The notes beneath the pieces are model-generated. The model was not told where the DNA came from. It ran no database searches and saw only the letters and a program-made list of their open reading frames with translations. The translations under genes and the position numbers were made by a program. Below, piece after piece: positions 12,330 to 23,748 of a stretch of 64,000 bases of DNA. This DNA comes from Perca fluviatilis. Its lineage: Eukaryota > Chordata > Actinopteri > Perciformes > Percidae. The stretch is from contig NC_053119.1 in assembly GCF_010015445.1 (NCBI RefSeq), positions 25,327,883 through 25,391,882 of the forward strand. The letters are read 5' to 3'. Positions within the stretch are counted from its first letter, which is position 1. The number at the start of each line of letters is the position of its first letter.

Positions 12330-12482
12330 ACTAGTTGTCAATATCGCCACAACTTTGATTTAAAGACAGTGGAAAATAATAATGTGTATGTTGTGGGCAA
12401 GTTGTGCAAACCAAAAGTGCAAGTACTGTCAACGGCGCTAACATCTACTTCAAATCTGAATACACACTTGGAGGTAAATTGA
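12330..12482 (+). pseudogene. Degenerate BED-type zinc finger of a hAT transposase
   Basis: The open frame 12207-12482 ends in a segment with VENNNVYVV, KLCKPK and STALTSTSNLNTHLE. This is the layout of a BED zinc finger in hAT transposases: C-x2-C, then an S/T-rich loop, then N-L-x2-HL. The first zinc ligand is replaced by Gly (VVGKLC where CKLC is expected). The frame stops right after the finger, and no catalytic DDE region follows. It is a non-functional remnant of the element's own transposase. Confidence 0.55.
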
Positions 12483-12714
12483 ACGTTAACATGAACATTA
12501 CAGGAACATCGTTCAAACGTTGCTAGCTATCAGGTGGTCCAATGATGATAAACTAATGGCTTCAGTTATTTCACCGTTTAGTGAAGGTTATATTTGCATT
12601 TGCCACATCAGTATTGATCATGGTAGGGATCTTTAATGAGAGCAAAAAAGATTTCTTAATAAAGAGAAAAATCAAATGAGAATTCATTGATCAATTCTGT
12701 GGCGGTGTCTTTTA

Positions 12715-13247
12715 CTAAGGCCGGCTACGCACTGGATACGTGGCGAGAGCGTGTCAGCTGCGTGGCGTGTCCGTTTTTGCTAGAAATAGGACCGACGTCT
12801 ACTTTTCACGCGACACGCAAGCGTGTTGGAAGCGTTTCCAGGCGAAATAGAATAGGAAAAGATGTTTATATGTCATTTTGACACAAATACATATTAATAA
12901 ATGACATGTTGATGTTTGAAAGTCTCTAGGTTTTGACATAAATGCAGATATAAATGTAACTTAAAAACATAATAATAAATAATTATCGATTTTCAAATAT
13001 TGCACCTGTCAATGCAGAACGAAATATTCTGTAGCCTATTTTGCCGTCAATACTGCCGACGTTGTCTTTGCTGTAATCAAATCAGTATATATTCATGTTT
13101 ATGTTTATGGGAAACATACATGTGTACAGACAAGGCTAGCAGCAGCAGCGCCGCATCAGGCACGTAAGACATAGAAAACGCCACGCAACTGACACGCAAC
13201 AGAAACGCCACGCTCACGCCACGCAGCCAGTGTGTAGCCGCCATTAA
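12715..13247. mobile_element. Inverted-repeat element nested in the hAT
   Basis: Left end AAGGCCGGCTACGCACTGG matches the complement of the right end CCAGTGTGTAGCCGCCATT. Similarity extends inward through the GCGTGGCG / CGCCACGC blocks. Its flanks are not clean enough to call a duplication. Because it interrupts the GTAATC-rich hAT, it inserted after it. Confidence 0.6.
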
Positions 13248-13873
13248 GGTGCATATTTCTTGAAGTGATCTAAGAGTAATCCTAAAGTAATCAGATTACG
13301 TTACATGTTTTGGGTAATCCAACTGATTACGTTACTGATTACAAAAATTGCCATGTAATTTGTAGTCAGTAATGGATTACATTTGAAAGTAATCTGACCC
13401 AACCCTGCATATACTGTAAACTAACATGTTGGTTTCACTAGCTGGGTCCATGTAATCATGTTCAGATAAGATCAGAGCTTAATGTAAATGGCCATAATTA
13501 TACTAGATTATGTAAATCCATTGATAAATTAAACTCTTAAAACAAATGTTCTTTTTCGTAGTGTTATGCAAAGCACTTTGGATCAACAGTGTTGTGTTTA
13601 AGGGGCTAATAATTTAATTTGACCCGCATACGTATAATAATACAATATACAATATATTTTCCCTCCCTCTTGCCTCCTTTCTGTCTTTTCACTAGCACCG
13701 TCTTGCCCTGTATCTTTGCTCTATCTAGGGTTTGAGCACAAACAGCAGACTACTATTGCAGTGTTGTTTTCAGCCACATTTTGACAAGAGAGATGATATG
13801 TGCACAGCAGCCTCTTGTGGCCAAAGATGGAAATGCAGAAGATGTTTGGGAAAGTGGGCAAAGGTCCTGACCG

Positions 13874-13923
13874 CACAGCACAGCACAGCACAGCACAGCA
13901 CAGCACAGCACAGCACAGCACAG
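13874..13923. repeat. (CACAG)10 pentanucleotide array
   Basis: Ten perfect CACAG units. Because 5 is not a multiple of 3, the array keeps long frames open on both strands (HSTAQ and LCCAV periodic peptides). These are artefacts. Confidence 0.95.
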
Positions 13924-13965
13924 CGATGCATATGGCATAGCAGTCTCAGTAAACAGGAGGTTTAA

Positions 13966-14403
13966 AGGAACACGCCGACTTATTGGGACTTTAGCTTATT
14001 CACCGTATCCCCCAGAGTTAGACAAGTCCATACATACCCTTCTCATCTCCGTGCGTGTCGTAACTCTGTCTGACGCCCCCACCGCTAGCCTAGCTTAGCA
14101 CAGATGCTGGAGGTAACTGGCTCCATCTAGCCTACTGCTCCCAATAAGTGGCAAAATAACGCCAACATGTTCCTATTTGTGATTTGTATAGTCACAGTGT
14201 ATACAAATAACAAGGTCACATGAGACACAGCCATCTTCTAACCGTATACAAACTGGGAACTATATTCTCAGAAGGCGAAGCACTGCTACTTGGGCGGAGT
14301 GATTAGCCCAACACCTGTAAAGCACTTTTTGTTGTTACTCTCTGCTCCTCACCACGGGGCTTCTCAGGTGCTGCGAGCAAATCACTCCGCCCAAGTAGCA
14401 GCG
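13966..14403. repeat. TTAA-type dispersed repeat, copy A, with hairpin
   Basis: Begins TTAA|AGGAACACGCCGACTTATT and matches 22290-22550 almost base for base for ~240 bp. The later part holds a perfect-looking hairpin: 14282-14304 (CTGCTACTTGGGCGGAGTGAT) is the complement of 14379-14402. The right end and right TTAA are not recognisable. Confidence 0.7.
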
Positions 14404-14472
14404 CTGTGAAATATGTGTCAAGATTTATTTTATTTATTTCACAGCAGTATGTATGAATTCAGCGTAAGCCAA

Positions 14473-14474
<2 letters not shown>

Positions 14475-14539
<65 letters not shown>
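14475..14539. repeat. (GT)n microsatellite
   Basis: Uninterrupted GT run of about 32 units. Confidence 0.97.
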
Positions 14540-14541
<2 letters not shown>

Positions 14542-15312
14542 CTAAGAGACCAACATAGAGGGAAATGAAACTAAACAAGAACAGAATGATGGAAGCTCTT
14601 AACCATTTCTGAAAAATAAAAACACACTGCCACTATTAACATTATTGGCTCTGCACTATTCAATTTATGTTGGCATTTCACTACTATGTGAAAGATAAAG
14701 TTCATTTCAGAAACCTTTTGATCTTCTTAACGGATTCGTGGCTCTCATTCCAAACCTTCCAGAGTTAAAAAAAAAAAAAAAAAGATATTAAAAGGCTTGG
14801 ACTAAATAAGTAGAATGTCAAAGAGAGGATCCCTTCTCTGTGATCAATCCTCAAGTAACATAACCATAAACTTAAAAAAAACAAAAAACAGATGATCTTG
14901 ATTGAAAACATGTTATTCCAAGATACTCCGCCAGAAATAGCCCCATGATCTCAAGTAACTGATAAATCCTAGTGATAGCTGAGGATGTTTCTGTCTCTAA
15001 TAAATGTGCCATTGTAGAACTGTTACATCATGCATTGCTCATGCTGATGTCTACAACAGCTGACAACAGAACATGCCACAGTATGTAGAACCGACTGTGG
15101 TGTGACCGTGTAAACATCCGCTTTTCAGATGTACAGTACATCACCCTCCTATCAGTGAGTTCAATGTTCTTGTGAGAGTAAATGTGCACAATTGAAACAA
15201 TTCCCTCTAAGCGTGACCATCTCAGATGGGATGCATGTCTTCCGTCTTGATCCTGCAAACTGGATCACAAATGGGAATTTTTTGGTGTAAACTGGGAATT
15301 TAAAAGTGTATA
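14540..15312. other. Intergenic, no gene seen
   Basis: Holds an A-run at about 14766-14782. Otherwise no gene or repeat with clear ends. Confidence 0.4.
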
Positions 15313-15320
15313 TTTTAAAC

Positions 15321-15738
15321 TAGGGCTGCACGGGCTGAGGAATATATGTAACTGCGGTTATTTTGACTGATTGCGATAGGATTCCCTTCACGATATTGAA
15401 GGGAATGTATTTTATCGTTTTTTTTTTTAATTGTATTTTGAATATCATGTGTGTATCAATATTCTCATTTGCGTTGAAAAATATTACAATTAAAAATATG
15501 GAAATGATTGTAGTGAGATTTTTGCGAGGATTTGTAGCAAACAAAGATTTTTTTCTGTAGTCTGTAGGATAGGATTTGTAGGCCAGGACGTCTCTGCAGC
15601 ACCACAATACTTTATTCAGAATGGTTTGACACATATTTTGCCTGTGACAAATATTGAGCCCCCCCCCGCGATTGGAATATTGCACTTGTCCATATGGGTG
15701 GCATATCTGATAAAATTGCGATTAATTCTGCAGCCCTA
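15321..15738. mobile_element. hAT-type non-autonomous element, 8-bp duplication TTTTAAAC
   Basis: 418 bp from TAGGGCTGCA to TGCAGCCCTA, flanked by perfect 8-bp repeats TTTTAAAC (15313-15320 and 15739-15746). Subterminal motifs are of the GATTGCGAT/ATTGCGATT type. The two open frames crossing it (plus 15363-15560, minus 15320-15685) are non-coding shadows. Confidence 0.87.
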
Positions 15739-15892
15739 TTTTAAACAAATGGGAGTGTTTATGGGAGAAGGCATGTTGTTGTTGATCCTCTGCTCTTGAT
15801 TCTTACTCCCTCTAGAGGGAGTCAGAGCCAACAAATCCATGAAATATCTTTCAAGGGAGGCATGAGATGAATCTAAAGGAGATTTTGAAGAC

Positions 15893-15945
15893 TATACAGC
15901 ACCAGTCAAAAGTTTGGACACGCTTTCCCATGAGAAAGTCACACA
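15893..15945. mobile_element. Solo Tc1/mariner-like terminus
   Basis: Starting at a TA, the sequence CAGTCAAAAGTTTGGACAC is the well-known end of fish Tc1-like elements. No matching opposite terminus or transposase was found nearby, so only one end survives. Confidence 0.55.
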
Positions 15946-17084
15946 GGCAAGTCACAAAAACCTGTACAGACCGAGGTGAAATTTCTAGGATTTCTCATGA
16001 TGTAAATCCAATAGTTCCCACTTCCATCTGTTACGGACAATATTGATTTTCCATTGCAAGCATCAAAGTGGAATCAAGATGTCCACAACGACAATCTCAG
16101 TGGGAGAGGAATGTAAGTCGTAGGCACCGGACTGGAACAGGGCACCACAGCTAATCACTCTGATCTCATTTTATTAAATATATTCCCAAAGCTGGGTTAG
16201 GGCTGGATGTTTGATCAATTCTCTGCTCCCTTCTTTTATTAGCAACGAGCCACTGCCTCTACCCACTGCGTTAAATTATTCAATTGGGCCTGCTTTGTTG
16301 TTAATAGCAGTGATCATTCTTGCTTAAACGGCATAATGTATGCGCTGACAGCCAACAGTGATACAAACCCGTCCCGAGGGACACAAATCTATCAGTGGCG
16401 AGAGAGTCTATCTGCCACATTAGAGATTTCAGGCACCAGTGAAGCATGGGCAAGTAAAATACACTCAACATCAGGGGCCTATGGGAAAGGCTCGTTCCAC
16501 AAGGCCACAGACATAAATGATCAAGCCACCGCTCTATACCTGACTCCCAGTGAAATAAAGCTGATATCAAATGGCCAGCGTTGAGCCTCCTCTCTGGGAT
16601 TTTAAATGATTGGGGGAAAAAAGCCCACCTTATATACTTGTTCTGACTTTAGGCCCAGCAAGACAAGCAGGATGTTGTTATTTATGCTGCATAGTTCAGA
16701 GAAATGAACAAAGATTAAAAGATAAGAGTAGAGGGATTATTCCTGATTTAGACACGCTGTGCCAAGAACACCAAATTCGACTATTCTTTGAATCAATGTG
16801 CACTATTTTTATATTTAACAAGATTCGTCTCACTCAAACAGTCTATATTGCATGCTAATTTGGAATGAGCGACTGAAGGTTTTGTTTTTTTTTGTGTTTA
16901 ACTTTCTGCAGTTGCCTGGAGTTCTTTTCCATGTAGCCGGGTTGTTTACCCATCCCCCACCCGGGTCCTGTCAACACTGCCGGCCTCGTGGGTAGGAAGA
17001 GGTCAAAATGCCAAAGGGTCATTATTGTGTCCGGGATTCTGGCCTTTTTTTTTTCCTTTCTGTTAACGTCATCATTACTACTGC
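15946..17084. other. Unique intergenic sequence, possible conserved non-coding element
   Basis: Around 16140-16580 the sequence is repeat-free, moderately GC and contains homeodomain-like cores (TTATTAGC, TTAAATTATTCAATT). That texture resembles a conserved vertebrate non-coding element, but no comparison could be made. Open frames on both strands at 16301-16584 overlap each other and are not supported as genes. Confidence 0.25.
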
Positions 17085-17165
17085 ACAGGGGCGGGGCTAG
17101 AAGGGGGGCATGGGGTTGCATCGCCCCCCCCCCCTGAAATATGATTGCCCCCCCCCCCACTCCCC
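17085..17165. repeat. C-rich low-complexity tract
   Basis: GGGGCGGGGCTAG followed by poly-C runs near 17126-17136 and 17148-17158. It may be the end of a decayed DNA element, but no partner end was seen. Confidence 0.45.
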
Positions 17166-17713
17166 CCAATCCATTGGACTAGAGTGCTGTCAATCTGACA
17201 GTTTTGAATTCCATTGGATCAGAGTACTGTCACTTGGCTGCCTGTTCTGCCATTCTTCCCAGGCCTTGTCACATGACCAATTAATGTTTCCATGATGACT
17301 ATCCAAAATTCTGGTACCATGGAATACATTTTTTTTTTTTTTAAAGTGGCAGACTTACCTAAAGAAAGGTGTATTGTATTCGCATATACAATTGGTTTGA
17401 AATGGAAACAAGTGAAATGAATAATGAACGTGATATTTTGTATGATGTGATATTCTATGTTATGTTTTATTTAGCAGAATTACATTGTGTTGTTCTAACC
17501 TATCGAACATTTCCTATATTTCTAAGCAGATTTTCTATGCCGTATTCTTTTACGTTTCTTCCTTCGGATCCATTTGCGATCGATTCCATTCTGAATAGAC
17601 AAACAACGCAGTTTGCATGCTTCGTCCTTGTTGCATTATTCATTAAGATAATTCTAAACAGATTTATGTAGTTCAAACAATTCGGAATTGTAGTTGAGAA
17701 CGTCAGTTATAAC

Positions 17714-18213
17714 CAGTCCTTCCAGAAAAATGCAGATTTTTTTTGTGATTGTTGCGGGCAAAAATCCTTGATTATGCGGCACGTTTTCTTAAAAAATGCG
17801 ATGGAATACGCGGGACATTTATGCAATTTTATGCGATGAAATTGCGGGAACTTGCAAAAACTGCAGTTTGATGAAAGAGAGAAAAAAAAGTGATTCCCCC
17901 AACACCCTGCTTTTCGATGATGTTCACGTCGCGTAATTACGTCACTCCATAACGTTCCCATGGCAACAGGGGAAAATGGCTGCTCTGCCACATTTTTCAA
18001 CTTTCTGCTAAGATATATGTGACTTTTTTGCAACGAAAATGCGGGGATTATGAAATCATGCAAGCCCTGCTTATTTTTGCGTGGAAATCAGCAATTTATG
18101 CGGCGAAAGTGCGCCGTATTTGAAAAAATGCGGCCCCCGCATAAATATGCGGACTTTGGCTGATTATGCATTGAATCATGCGATCGCATAATCACGTTTT
18201 TCTGGAGGGACTG
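17714..18213. mobile_element. 500-bp inverted-repeat element, TATAAC duplication
   Basis: Ends CAGTCCTTCCAGAAAAA and TTTTTCTGGAGGGACTG are complementary at 16 of 17 positions. A 6-bp direct repeat TATAAC sits exactly outside each end (17708-17713 and 18214-18219). The interior is rich in GCGG/TATGCG motifs. A 6-bp duplication is unusual for the common families (hAT 8, Tc1 TA, piggyBac TTAA), so I leave the superfamily open. 3604-3870 is a partial relative. Confidence 0.75.
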
Positions 18214-18239
18214 TATAACAGCCCACGTATTAAAAAATT

Positions 18240-18370
18240 GTTGGGTTTAAATCGGGCTTGGGCTCATAATTACAGTTAATGTGTCGGGCCGGCCTGGGCT
18301 CGGACACAACGTGCACAGGCTCGGGTAGGGTCGGGCTTGATTTTTTTGGGCCCGATCTAAGCTTTTCTTT
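18240..18370. repeat. GGGCTCGGGC-type dispersed repeat
   Basis: Repeated GTCGGGCTTG / GGCCTGGGCTCGG words ending in GGGCCCGATCTAAGC, a composition seen in dispersed fish repeats. No ends could be fixed. Confidence 0.4.
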
Positions 18371-21300
18371 GAAGCGTCAGATCCAAATGAAAGCACAAAG
18401 AAGAAGACTAGTGCTACAGTACAGTTTCGAGTCAATTGCCATATGTTTACAGTATGCCCCATATGGCAAATACATATCAATACAGGCCTTTTAATGTGAA
18501 TTTAGACTATACATTTAACCATATAAAATATGGACTTTCTTTTTACCACTAGCTTTATAATCTACAGACCAACATTTCCCCAAGTCAGTTCAGCCTACTG
18601 GCTATATTAAAATAAATCACGCTGATATGCACATCTTCATACATCTGCTAAAAAGAATGTGACTGAATTCCCTCCACTCTCTGTGTAAACTCCTGCCATA
18701 TGCTGAAAAAGCTAAATGTTTTTCATTAGTGGTTGCTTAAACTGGTTTGAAAACTGGGGCGGGGAGGAGTTGAGAAAAAAAGATGGCTGTGAACCACAGC
18801 ACTCCTCCCTCACACATGCAGAAGATTCATTCCAATGTGATATGATGAGAGCAAGCACTTCACGCTGTTCGCCCATTAAACTTGAAGCTGCTAAATGTTT
18901 CGCTGAAATGTTAGGAGGATATTCAACCACCATCTCTAATCCTAACTGACCATGTGACTCCCACAAGAGCCGGGGCGAAACCATATCACACGGCGCACTG
19001 CATCTGAAAAAAAAAAATAAAGTAAAAAAATACACCACAGCTTTGAATGTCATGACTTTCCTGATAATGATCAGATGTTCTTAAGCTCTCCCTTTAAACA
19101 ATTTAAAGGCGAGCCTCGCCACAAAACACTGAGCACGCTTGAGTCAATAACCCAGTTAGCAGAAAGGAAAGTAAAACAAATTCAATTCTTGACTTATTTA
19201 ATAGGGGATTTGGCGTGACAGGTCAGGGGGTGTAATCCAGGAGATTGGACACTGATTCTTTAATCGAGTGGCTTGACAGTTCATCTCATTCCCTTCTTCC
19301 CCGATTTTGCTCTTGTTAGAGGGTCTCCCTTGTGTAGCACTGAATATCAATCGCCCATTCCTCTGCTGGTTCAACCCCCCTCAACCCCCGCACACACACA
19401 CCCCACACCCCACTGTCTTTAACGTCTGCTGTATGGAAACCAGATGGAGATGGGGAGTACAGTACATCAATAAGCTAAGGATCCTGCTTTTCCTCCATGG
19501 CTGAGAGAGTAATGCAGCATTCATTAACAATACCTCATTCATTAGCCAATAGAAAACGACCCAGTCATTGCTTAAAGAAACATTGAGCCTGCTTATCAGG
19601 AAATTGGCAAAGGCAGGCTAATGAAACCTCTGAATGGTGGAAAAAGGGCAGCAGTCTGATGGCTGTGTGCCATGTTCAGGTCCCAGCGGTGCAGTGGATC
19701 TCTCATGGTCGGTTTGAATCTGCAGAGGCTGCTTGTTTCTGCGCCCTGCCTCTGAGACCCAGGTTTTTGTCTAGATAAAGCCATGAGGGTGACTCTGCTG
19801 TTGCTTATAAAAACTGCACCATCCTAGAAACACTATGGTAGAAAATAGAAGAAAAAAAACCTTTCACATTCAACACCAGCAATATATGCCCGCTAAAAGA
19901 AGCCAAGAAAGTGTAGTGTGCTGACTATAAAGGTCCACTTTGTGCGTTACTTGAGATGAGTGCTGACGGGATAGTGTCTCTGTCACCAGTAGTTTAAAGA
20001 AACGTCTTATCTGTCTTTGGAGTACTTATTGTCATGGTACATCCTCAAATGCAAGTTTAACGCATCCAAATTGTAGCGTTCTGTGTAGAGAGAAACACAT
20101 TTCTGCGCTTCATGAACAGATGGCTTTATCCCACTTCCTGGATTCAAAGCATGTATTGACAGTTCAGCATGCAAACATACTCCCCACTCCAATACTAAAT
20201 GAAAATCCCCATACCTCCTTCTTATCCTCTGCTCCACACCAAACATACGAGCACACACGCATGTCCAAAAAACACACATTCTTGCACAGATATCTTCATC
20301 GCGAGACAATGAATTCATGCCCATGCCCCACCCTGTCCCTGAATCCCTGAGCATGAGTAATTGTCAGGCCCAGTGAAATAATCGTAGCTTTCAACGCTAA
20401 TGGAAGCCCTGCACATTCATTATTCAGTCCAGGAAACAGAGTGCTGCAAAGTGTCAAGGGACCTATGAGTTATTGTTCGCCGTGAACTACCCTTAGACTA
20501 CGAGGGAAGTGACAGAAGCCCACTGCACGCTCTCCTCCTCTGTCCCCCATCCCTTTACGTCTCCTTGGCGTCCCTCTTCCCATCTGCACCAGGGAGACAG
20601 GCACCACACAGAGAACCTGAGATTGTATCACAGCTGTGGCTGTGGGTCAGACGGGCCGGTGATGGGTGTACTGTGACGCTGCCGACAGAATGACAGACGG
20701 TCTGGGCTCTCTTGCGTCACTGCAGCGCTTGACCATCGACAGTCATGACTGGTGGAGAAAGGCTTTCCCCGGTGTTACAGCCCTCCCGGGACTGCTGTGG
20801 GATTTACGAGGAAAGCAGAGGGAGGAATGTGGCAGGAGGGGGAGAGGAGGAGGGAGGGGGTCACTCAGAGGTTCGCTGACCTGCAGATAACACATGGCAA
20901 GAAACAGATAGGTTTGATATGTGAACATGCCCGCACTTGTGCTCGAGGGAAAGGGACACCGGGAGCCGTGCTGCTGCCGCAGACTGAGCCAGTATATACA
21001 GTCACTCCACACTCCTAAAAAGCAACACACATCAGACAGAATCCCAGCAATGCACTTAAGCCTTCTTCATTTCCTATGTCTAGACCTTAGAAGTCGTGCT
21101 GTTACTCAGCTTTAAAGTGAAAGTGAAGGAAGAGAAGCAGGGTTTTTTTTTTTCATATCAGGACTACTGAACAAGCAGAGACAGAACATTGCCACACTGA
21201 TGTACAGTGCAAATTAATTCAAACTTAAAATACTTGAAAGCATCATTTGCATATTCATATATACTTGTATTTATTTAGTAAGCCTGTTTAGGATCCCTAA

Positions 21301-22285
21301 CTATCTGCATTTCTGGGACACAAACTGTGCAATGTGCAAAGGCTAATTTGTTTTTAACAGCTCTTAAAACCAGATGGGGGGGGGGGAACCCACCTCCAAA
21401 AGGACCTACTTATTCGTCTACCATGTTATTTCTTGAGATTCTAGGACTTGGAAATGCTTCTCTACTCGTGCACAACCAAGGGATTTTTGTTTTTGTTCCC
21501 TCTGCTCTTCCACTGCTGTCAGTCGGCATCGCAGAATCATACACAGGCTGGGAATTGAACAAATCATTCTGCTGATGGCAACAAAAAAACATCCAAATTG
21601 GCAAAGCAGAAGTGAGGGCTACATGAGCAATATGACCACATCAGAATCATTTCACCTGTCTGTCTAAGAGAAGTTGTATTCCCATCTATCCCCTACACGT
21701 TATTAGATATTAAAAGATATACTAGTGTGGGTGGGGTTAGTGAAGTTCACTATGTCTCCCTTCAGGCTATAACATAACATGAAAATCAGCATGAAGATAA
21801 CAGCTTCAGAGCTGCAGGCGTTTAATGCATACATTAGCAGACCTCTAGTTTACGGGGTGTAATTCAGTATTCTTGTCTGCGTCTATCTTTTTGACTCAGG
21901 CAATTTAGCATGCCAGCATGTTGCTATAAAAATGACCCAATTAATTTGATTAGCAAACTAAGGTTCAAGATACAGAGTGCGAAAACATGAGTGGAATGGG
22001 AAAGAGGAGTGGGGGGGGGGGGGAGATGCTAATGAGTTATGAGTTAATGAGATATGGAGTTTGTGTGCATTCATGTTACAATTAGTTTAGCAAAAGCCTT
22101 GGATGAGGAAGAAACAAACAGGAGTTGACTTTGTTGTGCCCCAGGTGTTTGTGGGAACATCATGAAAATACGTAGCAGCAGAAAGTATTTAAGAATACAA
22201 AACAGGAGCGTGAACTAGTCGACACAAGGTATGTCACGAGTCCATATGTTGCTGAGATATGGAGGAAAGCTCTGTGGACAGTGTG
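18371..22285. other. Mostly unique intergenic sequence upstream of fjx1
   Basis: No gene. Long repeat-free stretches (about 19140-19600, 20340-20460 and 21860-22090) carry many TAAT, ATTA and AATTAATT words and look like possible regulatory sequence for fjx1. This is a guess from texture only. Includes a 13-G run at 22011-22023. The overlapping open frames near 20740-21030 on both strands are not supported. Confidence 0.3.
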
Positions 22286-22289
22286 TTAA

Positions 22290-22550
22290 AGGAACACGCC
22301 GACTTATTGGGACTTTAGCTTATTCACCGTAACCCCCAGAGTTAGACAAGTCCATACATACCCTTCTCATCTCCGTGCGTGTTGTAACTCTGTCTGACGC
22401 CCCCAGCGCTAACTAAGCCTAGCACAGATCCTGGAGGTAACCGGTTCCAACTAGCCTACTGCTCCCAATAAGTGACAAAATAACGCCAACATGTTCCTGT
22501 TTACATGTTGTGATTTGTAGAGTCACAGGGTGTACAAAGAACAAAAATTG
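22290..22550. repeat. TTAA-type dispersed repeat, copy B
   Basis: Begins TTAA|AGGAACACGCCGACTTATT (TTAA 22286-22289) and is nearly identical to 13966-14212, in the same orientation. It lacks the hairpin portion of copy A. The far end is not defined. Confidence 0.75.
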
Positions 22551-23140
22551 TTTGTTTCAGGATCTTTTTGCCTTCAGTCTGGTTATCAGCAGTGAATCAT
22601 ATGATCAGTCGGAGAGAGGTGACTAACTCTGCACGGTGAATTCCATTATTGGGGCATAAATAGTTGCCTTGTCTGTATATGTTTTGGGTCATTGTTAAAA
22701 AAAACGAACTGGGGATGTAAAAAGTCCTACACTGTTGCCCAATATGGACATTAACACTCACATATATACTTAAAGCTGGAAGTCAGCACTTAAACCCCAC
22801 AGTTATACTTTTATTTCAAATCCAATGTAATGGAGTACGCTACAGAGCCAAAACAATAAAAGAAAAGGTGCTGATTCTACTTAGTGCTTAATGACTTCAT
22901 GGTGATCAATTAGAAATAGAATTAAAAAAGGTAGGCAAATGTTTTGCACTAATTTTGGGCGAACTGGGTTCAGGCACCCATCCCTGCCTGCCTTCGCCTC
23001 ATTGACACGGATATTTCGCAGACACGAAATATAATTTGTTTAAAATGGTGACATTACTTCCAAAGTATTTCTGCCCCAGGTATCAATTATCATAATGGCT
23101 GCCTTTGCCAATACCACACAATCCTCTCTCATAACACAGA

Positions 23141-23144
23141 CACC

Positions 23145-23176
<32 letters not shown>

Positions 23177-23186
23177 GCACAAAAGA

Positions 23187-23219
<33 letters not shown>
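23141..23219. repeat. Compound CA/CG microsatellite near fjx1
   Basis: CA runs interrupted by CGCGCGCG and by AAAAGACAAA, lying ~530 bp upstream of the fjx1 start codon. Length variation here would sit in the proximal 5' flank of the gene. Confidence 0.9.
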
Positions 23220-23221
<2 letters not shown>

Positions 23222-23748
23222 CGCGGTGCGGTGCACTTGCTCCGCTCCTCTCTGAACCCTCCTTTCCACGATCCGCCCACCATCTCGGGACTGGAGTCAC
23301 GTGTCTCACCGCCTAGTGTCTCTCTGCTAGCCGACACCACCACAAACTCACCCAGCGCCCGGTGGAGAGAGAAAGGACGATGAGAGACGGAGAGGTGCAC
23401 ACGGACAGAAAGCGCCATACGACGCCAGTGGGCGATAATGGAGAACGTTCAATAGAGGCTATCCGCTGTGGTGATCCGAGATTCTATGTTTCCCGCAGAG
23501 GAGGGATGTGACAAGGCATCGGAACAGGACGGGAGATGAGAAGCACACTGTTTCCGAGACCCTCTTCTTCCTGTGATCTCAAACAGTTCGCCTGTGAGCC
23601 GCGGCGCTTGGGGGGGTGTACGGGACACGGGGCGCACGGCTCACAGCCGCTCCAGCTCAACTGTGGTCTGAAGAAAATTCATCCTTGCTGTCTTATTTGA
23701 ACCTGCCAGAGCGCTGTGGGTCCCCGGAGGGGAAGGCTGGTCTTCACC
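23220..23748 (+). promoter_or_regulatory. GC-rich 5' flank and 5'UTR of fjx1
   Basis: From about 23220 the sequence changes from AT-rich to GC- and CpG-rich, and this continues through the coding region, as expected of a CpG-island promoter. No TATA box is evident and the transcription start cannot be placed. An in-frame TGA at 23698-23700 separates the 5'UTR from the coding frame. Confidence 0.45.

Larger units (their letters stand above)
11981..13407 (+). mobile_element. 1.43-kb hAT element, 8-bp duplication CATATACT
   Basis: Ends CAGGGTTGGG and CCCAACCCTG, flanked by perfect 8-bp direct repeats CATATACT (11973-11980 and 13408-13415). Both subterminal zones are rich in GTAATC/GATTAC motifs, probably transposase-binding repeats. 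It retains a transposase-type zinc-finger fragment at 12330-12482 and carries a second inverted-repeat element at 12715-13247. It is therefore a deletion derivative of an autonomous hAT transposon that was later invaded. Confidence 0.85.

Noticed and set aside
13721..13965. Open frames on both strands with periodic LCCAV or HSTAQ repeats
   Set aside because: Produced by the (CACAG)10 pentanucleotide array, which cannot create stops in several frames.
15320..15685. 121-residue minus-strand frame
   Set aside because: Falls inside the 15321-15738 hAT element that has no coding capacity.
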